Positions 51,554 to 61,105 are shown, counted from the stretch's first letter. The stretch: DNA of 64,000 bases from Mesorhizobium sp. WSM3859 (GCF_002295065.1 NZ_NSGG01000006.1:124001-188000); one strand, 5' to 3'. Program-made: numbers and translations. Notes: generated by a model from the letters alone, not told the origin.

Positions 51554-51724
51554 ATGCCCGATGCCTTCTCTCGCGTCATCGCCTTCCTTGCCGTGGTCAT
51601 GGCTCTGCTGTTTGCCGGGCTGCACTTCCACCAGGGTCACATCATTGCCACGCTCTATTTCATGACCGGCGCCGTCCTGGTGACGGCCGTGACGCGCATG
51701 AATGTGAGGAGAGGATTGATTTAG
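51554..51724 (+). CDS. small membrane protein of 56 residues
   Basis: The product reads MPDAFSRVIAFLAVVMALLF, then AGLHFHQGHIIATLYFMTGA and VLVTAVTRMNVRRGLI: two helices with a histidine-containing turn between them. The ATG at 51554 has AAGG upstream (cacaaggtcgcccc); an ATG at 51515 would add 13 polar residues. The function is unknown. It converges on the acyltransferase gene. Confidence 0.55.
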   Translation: MPDAFSRVIAFLAVVMALLFAGLHFHQGHIIATLYFMTGAVLVTAVTRMNVRRGLI

Positions 51725-51801
51725 CTGGAATCCGGGTATCGGCCATTCGTCAACGATGGCTGATGGCGGCGGTGTCTGGATTGAACCGGGACCCACTCGC
51801 G

Positions 51802-52950
51802 TCACCCACGCTGGAGGGCGTCGGCCTCTAGTTTCGAGCGCAGGCGCCATGTCAGTGCGCGGCCCAGTCGGGCACCTGCGCGCTCGACAACAGCATGCTG
51901 CAAATGAGCCAGCGGGGTGATGACGAGGACTGAAGAGATAAACGCGACGAGGGCTAGCACGATGGGAGGAACCCCTGCGCTGACGGCCCTTCCGAGCAGC
52001 GCTGGCATGTTCCAAAGAGCGATCAGCGACAATGCGTGCAACAAATAGAAACTGTACGAGATGCGGCCGAAATACCTGGCCGCTGCCATCAGACGACCTT
52101 CTCGCAAGGGATCGCCATAGGCGATAAACGTCGTGATCAAACCGGCAAATACCGTCTCGAGAATGACCGACCAGTTAGACCACCATCCGAGCAACGGGCG
52201 CGAGAGCGCGAACCCTGCGATCGCAAGCATGAGCAAAAAGGCCGGATGAGGAAGACGAGCGACTATCGTCTTTCCATAGGCGCAAGCGATCATTCCAACC
52301 ACGAAGGAGTACAGGTTACCCAACGAAACGCCATTTCCGGGTGTTCCGGACCACTCCTTGCTGAATGACAGGCCGATCAAGACGAAGGCAGGCAGAAGCA
52401 AAGCGGCAGATCCCCATTGCCGCCAAGACCAATAGAGCGAGAATATCAGCGGGGCCGCGATCATTTCCGTTTGCAATGACCACATCACGCCGTTGATGTC
52501 GGCGCGCAACAGCAGCGCATTGGCTATCACATTGCTGGTCGAATAGGCTGCGGGTGGCCCAAGCGACATGCCGGTCAGCAGAAACAGCCCGACGAAGATC
52601 GCGACGGTCGAAAAGATGGCGGGGTAAATGCGCAGCACACGTCCTATGAAAAATGGGCCGGCGCTGCCCTTGGGATCATCGGTCTGCCGGCTGAGCATCA
52701 TCATCAGAACAAAGCCGCTCAGGACGAAGAAAAACACGACGGCGCCGTGGCCGTTGCCTGCGATACGGAAGGCCGCATCGAGGTAGCTGTGGCTCCGATA
52801 CAAGCCCGGCACCAGAGGGGGCGTTTGCCACGTCGCATCAAAATATGTCGCCTGGCCGCAATGAAAAAGCGCGACCATCAGCGCGGCCACGCCGCGAGAC
52901 GCTTCCAGGCCAGGCACAAACTCACGGCGCGAAATAGCGATATCCCCCAT
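51802..52950 (-). CDS. membrane acyltransferase 3 family protein
   Basis: The 382-residue inner-membrane protein has about ten helices and the acyltransferase-3 motifs: FVPGLEASRGVAALMVALFH (R-x-x-A and the membrane His), HGAVVFFFVLSGFVLMMMLS, FFIGRVLRIYPAIFS (R-x-x-R-IxP) and YFGRISYSFYLLHALSLIAL near the end. Members acetylate or acylate surface sugars such as O antigen, Nod factor or exopolysaccharide. The ATG at 52950 gives MGDIAISRREF; the frame runs on to 53064 without family support. No sugar genes are adjacent, so the target is unknown. Confidence 0.9.
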   Translation of the reverse strand: MGDIAISRREFVPGLEASRGVAALMVALFHCGQATYFDATWQTPPLVPGLYRSHSYLDAAFRIAGNGHGAVVFFFVLSGFVLMMMLSRQTDDPKGSAGPFFIGRVLRIYPAIFSTVAIFVGLFLLTGMSLGPPAAYSTSNVIANALLLRADINGVMWSLQTEMIAAPLIFSLYWSWRQWGSAALLLPAFVLIGLSFSKEWSGTPGNGVSLGNLYSFVVGMIACAYGKTIVARLPHPAFLLMLAIAGFALSRPLLGWWSNWSVILETVFAGLITTFIAYGDPLREGRLMAAARYFGRISYSFYLLHALSLIALWNMPALLGRAVSAGVPPIVLALVAFISSVLVITPLAHLQHAVVERAGARLGRALTWRLRSKLEADALQRG

Positions 52951-53107
52951 GTCGCTGACCTTCCCAGCCGCTCTTGTCTCGATGCGCTCAGAAAGCACCG
53001 CGCGGCACCCCCGAACCGACTGTAGCCAAATTCCAGCCGCATAGGCTGCATTCCCTGCGCGCATTTGCGCGGAGGCTGTCGTAAGAACTGTGCAAAACCA
53101 AGGGAGA

Positions 53108-53182
53108 TGGTGGGCGATGCAGGGATTGAACCTGCGACCCCACCCGTGTGAAGGGTGTGCTCTCCCGCTGAGCTAATCGCCC
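53108..53182 (-). tRNA. tRNA-Val, anticodon CAC
   Basis: The minus strand folds as a complete tRNA: acceptor GGGCGAT paired with ATCGCCC, D arm AGCTCAGCGGGAGAGC, anticodon stem CACCC/GGGTG with loop TTCACAC (anticodon CAC, valine), T arm with GGTTCAATCCC, discriminator A and an encoded CCA at 53108-53110. No mismatches are seen in the stems. It stands alone between the acyltransferase and gph genes. Confidence 0.97.
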
Positions 53183-53310
53183 GCCTGTGGCCCGAAGGCC
53201 GAAGCGAGCCGCGATATAAGGTAGGCGAGCGCGTGAAGTCAAGGCGACGTGCCGAGGTTATTCCGCGGTTTGATTCCCCTGATTTTCTGTCGGCACGATT
53301 TGGCGCCGGC

Positions 53311-53991
53311 TCAGCGCGCCGCCGCGATCAGGCGCTCCGCTAGCTCAGGCGTCAGCGCGTCGAAATGCGAGATCACCAGGGTTGGCTCGAATTCGCGGAC
53401 GTGGCGGTCGGTGTAGCCGAAATCGACCGCGACCACGGGAATGCCGGCTGCCTTGGCCGTGTCGATGTCGGTCTGCGAATCGCCGACCATCAGGGCGTTG
53501 TTCGGATCGCCACCGGCCAGCTGGATCGTCTCGGTGAGATGACGCGGGTCGGGCTTGCGGAAGGCAAACGTGTCCTGGCCGCAGATCGCGCCGAAATAGT
53601 CCGACATGCCAAGCGCGCCGATCAGCGCCACGGAATTGGCTTCATATTTGTTGGTGCAGACTGCCATCAGGTAGCCGGCGGCCTGAAAATGGTCGAGCGT
53701 CGCGATCACGCCGGGGTAGGGACGCGACTTGCCGGGAATGTTGAGCGTGTAATGGTCGAGGAAGAGCTTCAGCAGCCGGTCGTGCTCTTCAGCCACCAGC
53801 GCCTTGTTTTGCGCGGCATGCGCGCGTTCGATCATCACGCGGCCGCCATGGCCGACAAAGCGCCTGAAACCGGCTTCATCGACAGCGGCCAGATCGCTTG
53901 CCGCCAGGCTGTGATTGAGGCTGTCGAGCAAGTCCGGCGCCGTGTCGACCAGCGTACCGTCGAGGTCGAAGACAATGATCGGGCGGGTCAT
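53311..53991 (-). CDS. gph: phosphoglycolate phosphatase
   Basis: The 226-residue HAD-family enzyme has the nucleophile Asp in IIVFDLDGTLVDTAPDLLDS, motif II in MAVCTNKYEANSVALI (Thr), Lys in FAFRKPDPRHLTET and the acidic motif MVGDSQTDIDTAKAAGIPVV. The cap has the Gph-type GGRVMIERA. It hydrolyses 2-phosphoglycolate, a toxic product of DNA repair or of Rubisco oxygenation. The ATG at 53991 starts the family domain; a frame reaching 54825 is read-through opposite rpiA. It is divergent from rpiA. Confidence 0.92.
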   Translation of the reverse strand: MTRPIIVFDLDGTLVDTAPDLLDSLNHSLAASDLAAVDEAGFRRFVGHGGRVMIERAHAAQNKALVAEEHDRLLKLFLDHYTLNIPGKSRPYPGVIATLDHFQAAGYLMAVCTNKYEANSVALIGALGMSDYFGAICGQDTFAFRKPDPRHLTETIQLAGGDPNNALMVGDSQTDIDTAKAAGIPVVAVDFGYTDRHVREFEPTLVISHFDALTPELAERLIAAAR

Positions 53992-54151
53992 GGGCGGTCC
54001 TGCGAAATTCTCGTTGCCGCAGCCGATACAGGCTGGCCTGAGTTCAAGCAAGGAGCCTCGATCGGTCCACAGCGCCTTCGAGAAGGGAGCCTTTGACGCG
54101 ACAGGCAAAAATGCTAGGAGGCCCGCGAAACCAGCGTAATCAGGGCTCCCC

Positions 54152-54883
54152 ATGGATGCGAGGCAGTTGAAGGTCGAAGCCGCGCGGGCAGCGCTCGCCC
54201 ATGTCGACAGCGGCATGCGGCTCGGCATCGGCACCGGCACCACCGCGGAAGAGTTCGTGCGGCTGCTGGCCGAGAAGGTCGCCACCGGCCTGACGGTCAT
54301 CGGCGTGCCGACCTCGGAGCGCACCGCAGCACTTTGCCGCGAGCTCGGCGTGCCACTGTCGACGCTCGACGAGACGCCCGAACTCGACCTCACCATCGAC
54401 GGCGCCGACGAGGTCGATCCCGACCTGACGCTGATCAAGGGCGGCGGCGGCGCGCTGCTGCGCGAAAAGATCGTCGCCGCGGCTTCCCAGCGCATGATCG
54501 TCATCGCCGACCAGTCCAAGATGGTCGAGACTCTCGGCCGCTTCCCGCTGCCGATCGAGGTCAACAAATTCGGCCTGCGCGCCACCGAGATCGCGATTGG
54601 CGCGGCCGCTGCCAGCCTCGGCCTTTCCGGCCCGATGACATTGAGGATGACGGAGGGCCAGCCATTTGTTACAGACGGCGGCCACTTTATCCTCGATGCA
54701 TCTTTTGGCCGCATTCCGGATACAAGAGCGCTTTCGAATGCTCTCTTCGCCATTCCAGGCGTCGTCGAGCACGGTCTTTTCATCGGGCTGGCGTCAGCGG
54801 CCATCATCGCCGGCGGCGACGGCATCCAAACCGTGCATGCCGCCCGAAAACCAGGGAGTTCTATCGACCATGAAGTTGCATAA
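54152..54883 (+). CDS. rpiA: ribose-5-phosphate isomerase A
   Basis: The 243-residue enzyme interconverts ribose-5-phosphate and ribulose-5-phosphate. Family motifs are [44 protein letters not shown] with catalytic Asp, [14 protein letters not shown] with the active Glu, and [28 protein letters not shown] leader precedes the ATG. Its last 14 bases overlap the next gene, so translation is coupled. Length fits the family. Confidence 0.94.
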   Translation: MDARQLKVEAARAALAHVDSGMRLGIGTGTTAEEFVRLLAEKVATGLTVIGVPTSERTAALCRELGVPLSTLDETPELDLTIDGADEVDPDLTLIKGGGGALLREKIVAAASQRMIVIADQSKMVETLGRFPLPIEVNKFGLRATEIAIGAAAASLGLSGPMTLRMTEGQPFVTDGGHFILDASFGRIPDTRALSNALFAIPGVVEHGLFIGLASAAIIAGGDGIQTVHAARKPGSSIDHEVA

Positions 54884-55451
54884 ACGGGTTCGCCGCGTTT
54901 CGATGTTTCTGGCGGCCTCGGCCGTCCTTGCTCTGTCCTCGCCGGTGTTCGCGCAGGATGTCAGCGAATCGCACCTGAAGGCCGCGCGCGCGGCCGTCGC
55001 CGCGATCCATGCCACGGATTCGTTCGACAACATCCTGCCGCAGGCGGCTGCCGCGCTGGAGTCGCAGCTCATCCAGAAGAACCCCGACATGCAGGAGCTG
55101 ATCGGCAAGACCGTGACCGAGAAGGCGCTCGGCTTGGCCTCGCGGCGCGCCGACCTCGAAAAGGAGGCGGCGCTTGCCTATGCCAAGGTGTTCTCCGAGA
55201 AAGACCTCAACGATATCGCCACCTTCTACAGTTCCGATGCCGGCAAGAAGCTGCTGGACAGCGGCCCCACCGTGACGCGTGACCTCGTGAAGGCCGCCGA
55301 CATCTGGCAGAACGGCGTTGCCCGCGATCTCGCCCAGCAGGTCGGCGAGACGCTTGCCGCCGCCGCCAAGGCCGCGGCGCCGGCAGCGCCTGCTCCGGAC
55401 GCCACCGCGCCCGCCGACGGATCGGCGCCCGCCGACAATTCCGCGAACTGA
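54870..55451 (+). CDS. secreted DUF2059 protein
   Basis: The 193-residue product has a signal peptide ([20 protein letters not shown] then ALSSPVFAQ) and a DUF2059 domain: [40 protein letters not shown] and [19 protein letters not shown] disordered Ala/Pro-rich tail ([17 protein letters not shown]) ends the protein. Function is unknown; it is periplasmic. Its start lies inside rpiA (14-base overlap), and a strong terminator follows the stop, so rpiA and this gene form an operon. Confidence 0.88.
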   Translation: MKLHKRVRRVSMFLAASAVLALSSPVFAQDVSESHLKAARAAVAAIHATDSFDNILPQAAAALESQLIQKNPDMQELIGKTVTEKALGLASRRADLEKEAALAYAKVFSEKDLNDIATFYSSDAGKKLLDSGPTVTRDLVKAADIWQNGVARDLAQQVGETLAAAAKAAAPAAPAPDATAPADGSAPADNSAN

Positions 55452-55485
55452 TCAGCCTCAGATCGGCCGATCGCCGCTGGACCAC

Positions 55486-55510
55486 AAAGCCCGGGTTTGC
55501 CCGGGCTTTT
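55486..55510 (+). terminator. intrinsic terminator of the rpiA operon
   Basis: AAAGCCCGGG at 55486-55495 pairs perfectly with CCCGGGCTTT at 55500-55509 around TTTG, followed by TTCTTTT. It starts 35 bases after the stop at 55451. Confidence 0.9.
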
Positions 55511-55570
55511 CTTTTGCCGTTTTGCAGCCTACCTGTGACCCGTCTTTCTTATCCGCAGGAGCCCATCGCG

Positions 55571-56959
55571 ATGGCCGGTTATGACTATGATCTGTTCGTT
55601 ATCGGCGGCGGGTCGGGCGGGGTAAGGGCGGCCCGGGTGGCGGCGGCGCTGGGCAAGCGCGTCGCCATCGCCGAGGAATACCGATATGGCGGCACCTGCG
55701 TCATCCGCGGCTGCGTGCCGAAGAAGCTCTACGTTTACGCCTCGCAATTTCCCGAACATTTTGCCGATGCCGCCGGCTATGGCTGGACGGTGCCCGAGGC
55801 AAGCTTCGACTGGCCGACGCTGGTCGCCAACAAGGACAAGGAGATCGCGCGGCTCGAGGCGATCTACAAGCGTAACGTCGAAGGCGCGGGCGGCGAGACT
55901 TTTCATTCGCGCGCCGTGCTGGTCGATCCGCACAGCATCTATCTGCAAGCCGAGGACCGCACCGTCAGCGCCGACCAGATCCTGATCGCCACCGGCGGCA
56001 GGCCGGCGCCGCATCCGGCGCTGTCGGGCCACGAGTACTGCATCTTCTCCAACGAGGCTTTCGACCTCAAGGAACTGCCGAAAGCGATCATGATCGAGGG
56101 CGGCGGCTATATCGCCGTGGAATTCGCCAACATCTTCCATGGCCTGGGCGTCGACACCACGCTGGTCTATCGTGGCCAGGAGATCCTCAGCCGCTTCGAC
56201 ATGGATCTGCGCCGCTCGCTGCACGAGACCATGGAGAAGAAGGGGATCAAGATCCTCTGCCCCGCGGTTTCGGAATGGGTGCGCAAGACGCCTGAGGGCA
56301 GGCTGGATGTGCTGCTGTCGAGCGGCCAGACGCTAACGGTCGACCAGGTGATGCTGGCGATCGGGCGTATTCCCAATACCGAGAATATGGGCCTGGAAGG
56401 CGTCGGCATCGAACTCAGCAAGACGGGCGCGATCGTGGTCGACAAATATTCGCGCACCAACCTCGAAAACATCTGGGCGATCGGCGACGTCACCCATCGC
56501 GTCCAACTGACGCCGGTCGCGATCCACGAGGCGATGTGCTTCATCGAGACCGCCTTCAAGGACAATCCGACCGCGCCGGACCACGACACCATTCCGACTG
56601 CTGTGTTCTCTCAGCCTGAGATCGGCACCGTCGGCCTTTCGGAAGAGGACGCGATCAAGCGCTTCCCCGACATTGAGATCTATCGCGCGTCCTTCCGTCC
56701 AATGCGGCACACACTGTCGGGGCGTGACGAGAAGATGCTGATGAAGCTGGTGGTCGACGGATCGACAAGGAAGGTGCTCGGCGCCCATATCCTCGGGCCG
56801 GATGCCGGCGAGATGGCGCAGCTTCTCGGCATCCCGCTGAAGGCGGGGCTTACGAAGGACGATTTCGACCGCACCATGGCCGTGCATCCGACCGCGGCCG
56901 AGGAGCTGGTCACCATGTACAAGCCGACTTACCGCGTGAGGAACGGCGAACGGGTCTGA
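55571..56959 (+). CDS. gor: glutathione-disulfide reductase
   Basis: The 462-residue flavoenzyme reduces GSSG with NADPH. The FAD motif is DLFVIGGGSGGVRAARVAAA, the redox pair is Cys43-Cys48 in GGTCVIRGCVPKKLYVYASQ, the NADPH motif is IMIEGGGYIAVEFANIFHGL, and the C-terminal catalytic His is in MAVHPTAAEELVTM. The ATG at 55571 has GGAG ten bases upstream; a frame from 55514 is longer but lacks support. It is a single gene after the rpiA terminator. Confidence 0.95.
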   Translation: MAGYDYDLFVIGGGSGGVRAARVAAALGKRVAIAEEYRYGGTCVIRGCVPKKLYVYASQFPEHFADAAGYGWTVPEASFDWPTLVANKDKEIARLEAIYKRNVEGAGGETFHSRAVLVDPHSIYLQAEDRTVSADQILIATGGRPAPHPALSGHEYCIFSNEAFDLKELPKAIMIEGGGYIAVEFANIFHGLGVDTTLVYRGQEILSRFDMDLRRSLHETMEKKGIKILCPAVSEWVRKTPEGRLDVLLSSGQTLTVDQVMLAIGRIPNTENMGLEGVGIELSKTGAIVVDKYSRTNLENIWAIGDVTHRVQLTPVAIHEAMCFIETAFKDNPTAPDHDTIPTAVFSQPEIGTVGLSEEDAIKRFPDIEIYRASFRPMRHTLSGRDEKMLMKLVVDGSTRKVLGAHILGPDAGEMAQLLGIPLKAGLTKDDFDRTMAVHPTAAEELVTMYKPTYRVRNGERV

Positions 56960-57015
56960 TCGCCGCGTGGGCGGCAGCCGCCGGCGATGCCAGCGGCTGC
57001 CAGCACGGCTCTAGA

Positions 57016-57111
57016 TCGTTTCACCGTTTCACGGAAACGGCGAACCGCTCTATCTCTTTGTTTTGTCGCAATTTCCAGGCGGAAAACCGCTCACACTTTT
57101 CCGGAAATTGC
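57016..57111 (-). repeat. dispersed palindromic repeat at the mgtE stop codon
   Basis: On the minus strand, right after the mgtE stop, it reads AGCAATTTCCGGAAAAGTG, TGAGCGGTTTTCC and closes GCCTGGAAATTGC, so the arms pair. A second palindrome (CCGTTTC / GAAACGG at about 57024-57040) and the shared ACAAAGAGATAGAGCGG tail follow. It has the same core as the other four copies. Confidence 0.75.
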
Positions 57112-57112
57112 T

Positions 57113-58477
57113 TTAAAGCAGCGTGCCGCGCAGGATCACCAGCGCCACCGAGAAGTAGATCACCAGCCCGGTGACGTCGACCAGCGTGGCGACGAACGGT
57201 GCAGACGCGCTTGCCGGGTCGAAGCCGATCCGCTTCAGCGCGAAGGGAAGCATCGATCCCGACAGCGAGCCGAAGGTGACGATGCCGATCAGCGCCGCCC
57301 CCACCGTCGCCGCGATCTGCATCCAGTGCGGACCGTAGTCGTAGAAACCGAAATACTGCCACAGCGCGATGCGGCAGATGCCGACCACGCCGAGGATCGA
57401 ACCGAGCACCACCCCGGTCGGCAGCTCGCGCAGCGCCACCCGCCACCAGTCGCGCAGGCCGATCTCGCGCAGCGCCAGCGCGCGGATGACGAGCGAGGTC
57501 GCCTGCGAGCCGGAATTGCCACCGGAGCTCATGATCAGAGGGATGAACAGCGTCAGCACGATCGCCTTCTCCAACTCGCCTTCGTAGCTCTGCATGGCGT
57601 TGGCCGTCAGCATCTCGCTGAGGAACAGCGCGCAAAGCCAGCCGGCGCGCTTTTGGATCATGGCGAGGAAGCCCATCTTCATATAGGGCTCGTCCAACGC
57701 CTCCATGCCGCCGAAACGATGCACGTCCTCGGTCGTTTCCTCGATCATCGTGTCGATGATGTCGTCGACGGTGACGATGCCGAGGATTCTGCCGTGGTCG
57801 ACGACAGGTAGCGCGAGCAGGTCGTATTTGGAGATGGTCTGCGCCAGGTTCTCGCGATCGGTCAGCGGCGTCACCGTCACCGGCCTACGATCAGGCGCCA
57901 CCGACAGGATCGAATCCTCCGGGCTGCCCGTGATCAACCGGCGCAACCCGGTCGAACGCAAAAGGAGCTGCGTCTGCGGATCGACGATGTAAATGGCGTA
58001 GATGGTTTCGCGCGTGCGCTCAACCTTGCGGATGTAGTCGAGCGTGCGGCCGACGGTCCAATCCGAAGGCACGCTGACGAATTCCGTCGTCATGATCGAG
58101 GCGGCGCTGCCCTCAGGATAACCAAGGATGGACAGCAGCGTCGCGCGCAGCGGCGGGGCAAGCGCGCCGAGCAACTCCGAGCGGGCCGGTTCGTCCAGCT
58201 CGCGCAGGATGTCGGCCGCGCGGTCGACCGACATGGCGGTCAAAAGCTTGCTCGCCTTGGCGCGTGGCAGGGCTTCCGCGAGTTCCGGAGCGCTTTCGAG
58301 TTCCGGCTGATCAAAAATCTCGACCAGCCGCTCGAATGGAACCGCGCAGAGCAGCTCGATGGCCGTCTCACGGGGTTCGCGATTGAGGGCTTCGACGACG
58401 TCGGCGACGTGATCGTTGGCAAGAACACGGGCGACGGCGACGGCTTCGTCGTCCAGTACGGGTGCGAATTCGTTCAT
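57113..58477 (-). CDS. mgtE: magnesium transporter MgtE
   Basis: The 454-residue channel has the MgtE N domain (AKSLLALARG-type helices; AADILRELDEPARSELLGAL), a CBS pair (PSDWTVGRTLDYIRKV to GIVTVDDIIDTMIEETTED) and five membrane helices (about 285-454, with VLTLFIPLIMSSGGNSGSQA and ATSLVIRALALREI, the conserved pore region). It imports Mg2+ and is gated by Mg2+ on the cytosolic domains. It is on the same strand as the ABC exporter upstream, with palindromic repeats in the 379-base gap. A dispersed repeat abuts its stop. Confidence 0.95.
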   Translation of the reverse strand: MNEFAPVLDDEAVAVARVLANDHVADVVEALNREPRETAIELLCAVPFERLVEIFDQPELESAPELAEALPRAKASKLLTAMSVDRAADILRELDEPARSELLGALAPPLRATLLSILGYPEGSAASIMTTEFVSVPSDWTVGRTLDYIRKVERTRETIYAIYIVDPQTQLLLRSTGLRRLITGSPEDSILSVAPDRRPVTVTPLTDRENLAQTISKYDLLALPVVDHGRILGIVTVDDIIDTMIEETTEDVHRFGGMEALDEPYMKMGFLAMIQKRAGWLCALFLSEMLTANAMQSYEGELEKAIVLTLFIPLIMSSGGNSGSQATSLVIRALALREIGLRDWWRVALRELPTGVVLGSILGVVGICRIALWQYFGFYDYGPHWMQIAATVGAALIGIVTFGSLSGSMLPFALKRIGFDPASASAPFVATLVDVTGLVIYFSVALVILRGTLL

Positions 58478-58600
58478 GGGCTCACTCCTTGCCGTCCGGC
58501 AGGACGCGAGCCATCAGGTCACGTCAAGGCGGACGGCGGTTGCGTTCGACTGTGACTGTCGCCAGGCATGGCGGGTTGACCTTTCTGCTCGCGGGGTAGC

Positions 58601-58701
58601 GCATGACCCCGAAAATCGACTTCGATTTTCGGAAAGGATCATGCGCAATTCTAAGTTTCTACAGCGTCCTTTACGCGTCCGAAGGACGCGTGGCGCTGTA
58701 G
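58601..58701. repeat. two nested palindromes upstream of mgtE
   Basis: GCATGACCCCGAAAATCGA at 58601-58619 pairs with TCGATTTTCGG...TCATGC ending at 58644. A second one, CTACAGCG at 58659-58666 with CGCTGTAG at 58694-58701, encloses CGCGTCC GAA GGACGCG. Both lie between the ABC exporter stop (58857) and the mgtE start (58477). The rest of 58478-58856 has no gene. Confidence 0.75.
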
Positions 58702-58856
58702 TTGGAAATCAGCGAGCGGGCGCAACATAGGAGCGGTTTTTGCCGAGTCAATCGCGAAGGGCGCTGAAAATGGAGGCGGGGAGGCCGGATCGCGAGACTG
58801 TGATCGAAGGCGGTCTAAGCCGGGCCCTGACCGCCGGCAAAGGCTTGGTATGACTG

Positions 58857-60848
58857 CTATTTCTGCTTCAGCCGGCGGAAGCGCAGCCATTTGTCCTCGG
58901 TCGGCCGCTGCGGCTGGGCGAGGATGGTGGTGAGCTCGCGCGGCAGGCTGGGAGCGAGCGGCTTCTTGGTGGCGACGCCATCGGCGATCGCGACCACACT
59001 GTGGTAGAATTCCTCGCCGGAGAGCGAGCGCGGTGGCACTGCCTCGTGCATGACGCTGATGACGGTGACGTTCGGACAATTGTCCTTGATCGCCTGGTGG
59101 AAGGCGATCTTGCCTTCGGGATCGAGCGCGCCGGTCGCCTCGTCGAGGAAGAGAAGCCCTGGCTGCTGCAGGATGATGCGCGCGACCACCAGCTTCTGCT
59201 TTTGGCCACCCGAAAGCACCTGATCCCAGATCTTGCCTTCGCGGCTTTCGTCGGCGAGGTGTTCGATGAAGTCGCCGAGACCGGCCTTGTGCAAAGCCGC
59301 CGCTACCTGGGTGTCGCCATGGTCGTGCTCTGAACCCGGCAGGCAGACGAGTTGCTTCAGCGAAACCTGCTGCAGCTTGACCTCCTGCGCGGCGTAGAAG
59401 CTCGTCACGCCTTCGGGGAAGACGATGGTGCCGCGCCCATAAGGCCACAGGCCATTGATCGCCTTGATGAGCGAAGTCTTGCCGCAACCGGACTCACCCT
59501 TGAGGAAGGTCCATTCGCCGCGGCGGAAGCGCAAATTGGCGGCGCTGAGAAAAGGCGTCGCGTCCTCGCCCTGATGGGCGAGTTCCAGCTTCTGGATGGT
59601 GAGACCGAACACCGGATTCTGGGTGGCGTAGCTGAAGTCGGAGCGGCCGGTCTGCTGGTAGAATTCCTGCGGGCGCTGGACGTTCTCGATGGCGCTGGCG
59701 AGTTCGGTCACGCGCTGGCTGTTGGCTCTGAGCGTCGCAATCGCCGGCATCACATGGATGAACCACGAGCACTGGCTGATCAGCTGGGCGACCATTTCGG
59801 AGCCGGTGATATAGCCTTTGTAATCCAGGCGGTTGTGGATGAACGACAAGAGGCCTGGCGCGTAGGCAACGATACGGGCGCCGACGAAATTGTAGATCAG
59901 CTCGAACGAGGTGTAGCTGGTGTTGACAACATTGAGCCGCCCCCACGTCTTGTCGATATCGACATAGAGCCTGTCATGCATCGACTTCTGCACGCCCTCG
60001 CCATGCGAGGCAGCAACGTGGAAGCTGCGGCGCAGGAATGTGATCAGTTCGCTGCGGTAGCTGCCCTCGGCTTGCTGCATGCGGACGTTGAGCCGCTCGA
60101 GCAAGCGCCCGAGCTTGACTGCGATCCAGGTGTTCAGCGGCACGTAGATGGCGACGGCAAGAAAAGCCAGCACCGCGGTGCCGTAGCCGCCCAGGAATTC
60201 CAGGCCTTTGACCTCGACCGACGATCCGATCAGGTTTTCGCCGATGAAGTAGAGCGAAGTCGCCACGCCAAGCACGCCCATGGCAAGCCCGATGGCGCCA
60301 CCGGTCATGTCCTTTATCGATTCCTGTACGCGCTGGTCGATATTGTCGGGAGCGACGATGCCGCCGGGCGCCGAACCATGCTGGGCATGGAAATGGGTAT
60401 GGTTGCCGTCGAGCAGGGCCTGGTTGAACTGGTTGTTCAACCAACCGCGCCATTTGCGGTGCAGGGTCGTTGAAACGAGGTTGCGCACGCCGGTGAAGCC
60501 GGCATCCTTCAGGATCACCAGCAGCACCAGTATGCCGGCATTGGTAAGAATGGTCTGCAGCGGATGGGTGTTGGCGGCATCGTGGAGGAAGGCGATCGAA
60601 TTGCCGAGTTCGCCCAACGCCACGGCAAACCAAACGCCGGCCTTGCTGGAGAGAGCGGTGAGGGCCGCGATAACGAGGGTGAGCGTCCAGGCTTCCTTCC
60701 ACCGGTCGGAGAACCAGTAGGCTCGCATCAGCCCCCAGAATGTACGCATCGACGATACCGGCGTCAGGGACGAGGTCTTTGCCTCGCTGGATGTTTGCTC
60801 CGGTACTGCACGTTGCGGTCTACCGACCCCAGTCACGATCCCGCCCAA
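58857..60848 (-). CDS. SbmA/BacA-like ABC transporter with fused ATPase (YddA type)
   Basis: The 663-residue protein has a membrane domain of the SbmA/BacA fold (PF06472; RAYWFSDRWKEAWTLTLVIA, TLHRKWRGWLNNQFNQALLD, DNIDQRVQESIKDMTGGAIG) fused to an ATPase: Walker A LKGESGCGKTSLIKAING, signature LSGGQKQKLVVARII, Walker B LLFLDEATGALDPEGK. Family members move peptides, vitamin B12-like molecules or very-long-chain fatty acids; in rhizobia BacA-related proteins matter for lipid A and peptide uptake. The start is unsure: TTG at 60848 or ATG at 60749 are both possible. It probably forms a homodimer. Confidence 0.9.
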   Translation of the reverse strand: MGGIVTGVGRPQRAVPEQTSSEAKTSSLTPVSSMRTFWGLMRAYWFSDRWKEAWTLTLVIAALTALSSKAGVWFAVALGELGNSIAFLHDAANTHPLQTILTNAGILVLLVILKDAGFTGVRNLVSTTLHRKWRGWLNNQFNQALLDGNHTHFHAQHGSAPGGIVAPDNIDQRVQESIKDMTGGAIGLAMGVLGVATSLYFIGENLIGSSVEVKGLEFLGGYGTAVLAFLAVAIYVPLNTWIAVKLGRLLERLNVRMQQAEGSYRSELITFLRRSFHVAASHGEGVQKSMHDRLYVDIDKTWGRLNVVNTSYTSFELIYNFVGARIVAYAPGLLSFIHNRLDYKGYITGSEMVAQLISQCSWFIHVMPAIATLRANSQRVTELASAIENVQRPQEFYQQTGRSDFSYATQNPVFGLTIQKLELAHQGEDATPFLSAANLRFRRGEWTFLKGESGCGKTSLIKAINGLWPYGRGTIVFPEGVTSFYAAQEVKLQQVSLKQLVCLPGSEHDHGDTQVAAALHKAGLGDFIEHLADESREGKIWDQVLSGGQKQKLVVARIILQQPGLLFLDEATGALDPEGKIAFHQAIKDNCPNVTVISVMHEAVPPRSLSGEEFYHSVVAIADGVATKKPLAPSLPRELTTILAQPQRPTEDKWLRFRRLKQK

Positions 60849-61105
60849 ACCTTTCTAGTTTTGTTACACAGAGTAACACCAATTGATCATTTTCCATTAA
60901 TTTTCTGGCTGGGAATGTGAACAGGGTTACCCGCCGTGGCGCGAGGGCAACAGAAAGCCAATGCCGGAAGATCATTCATCGCGCTGATTTCGACTTTTAT
61001 TCCAAGGCGTTAAAGGCAATTGAGCCAGTCGCTGGTGAGTTTCCCTTAGGGAAGCAAAAAACACGGGTTTGTGAACGAAAAACAGGTGCCGATCTGCCGA
61101 AATGG

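Noticed and set aside
51740..51800. tRNA-like T-arm sequence (GGTTCAATCC on the minus strand)
   Set aside because: The flanking bases do not form a T stem, anticodon stem or acceptor stem.
53992..54825. N-terminal extension of gph running opposite rpiA
   Set aside because: The extension is antisense to a complete rpiA gene and has a low-complexity Ser/Arg composition; the real start is the ATG at 53991.
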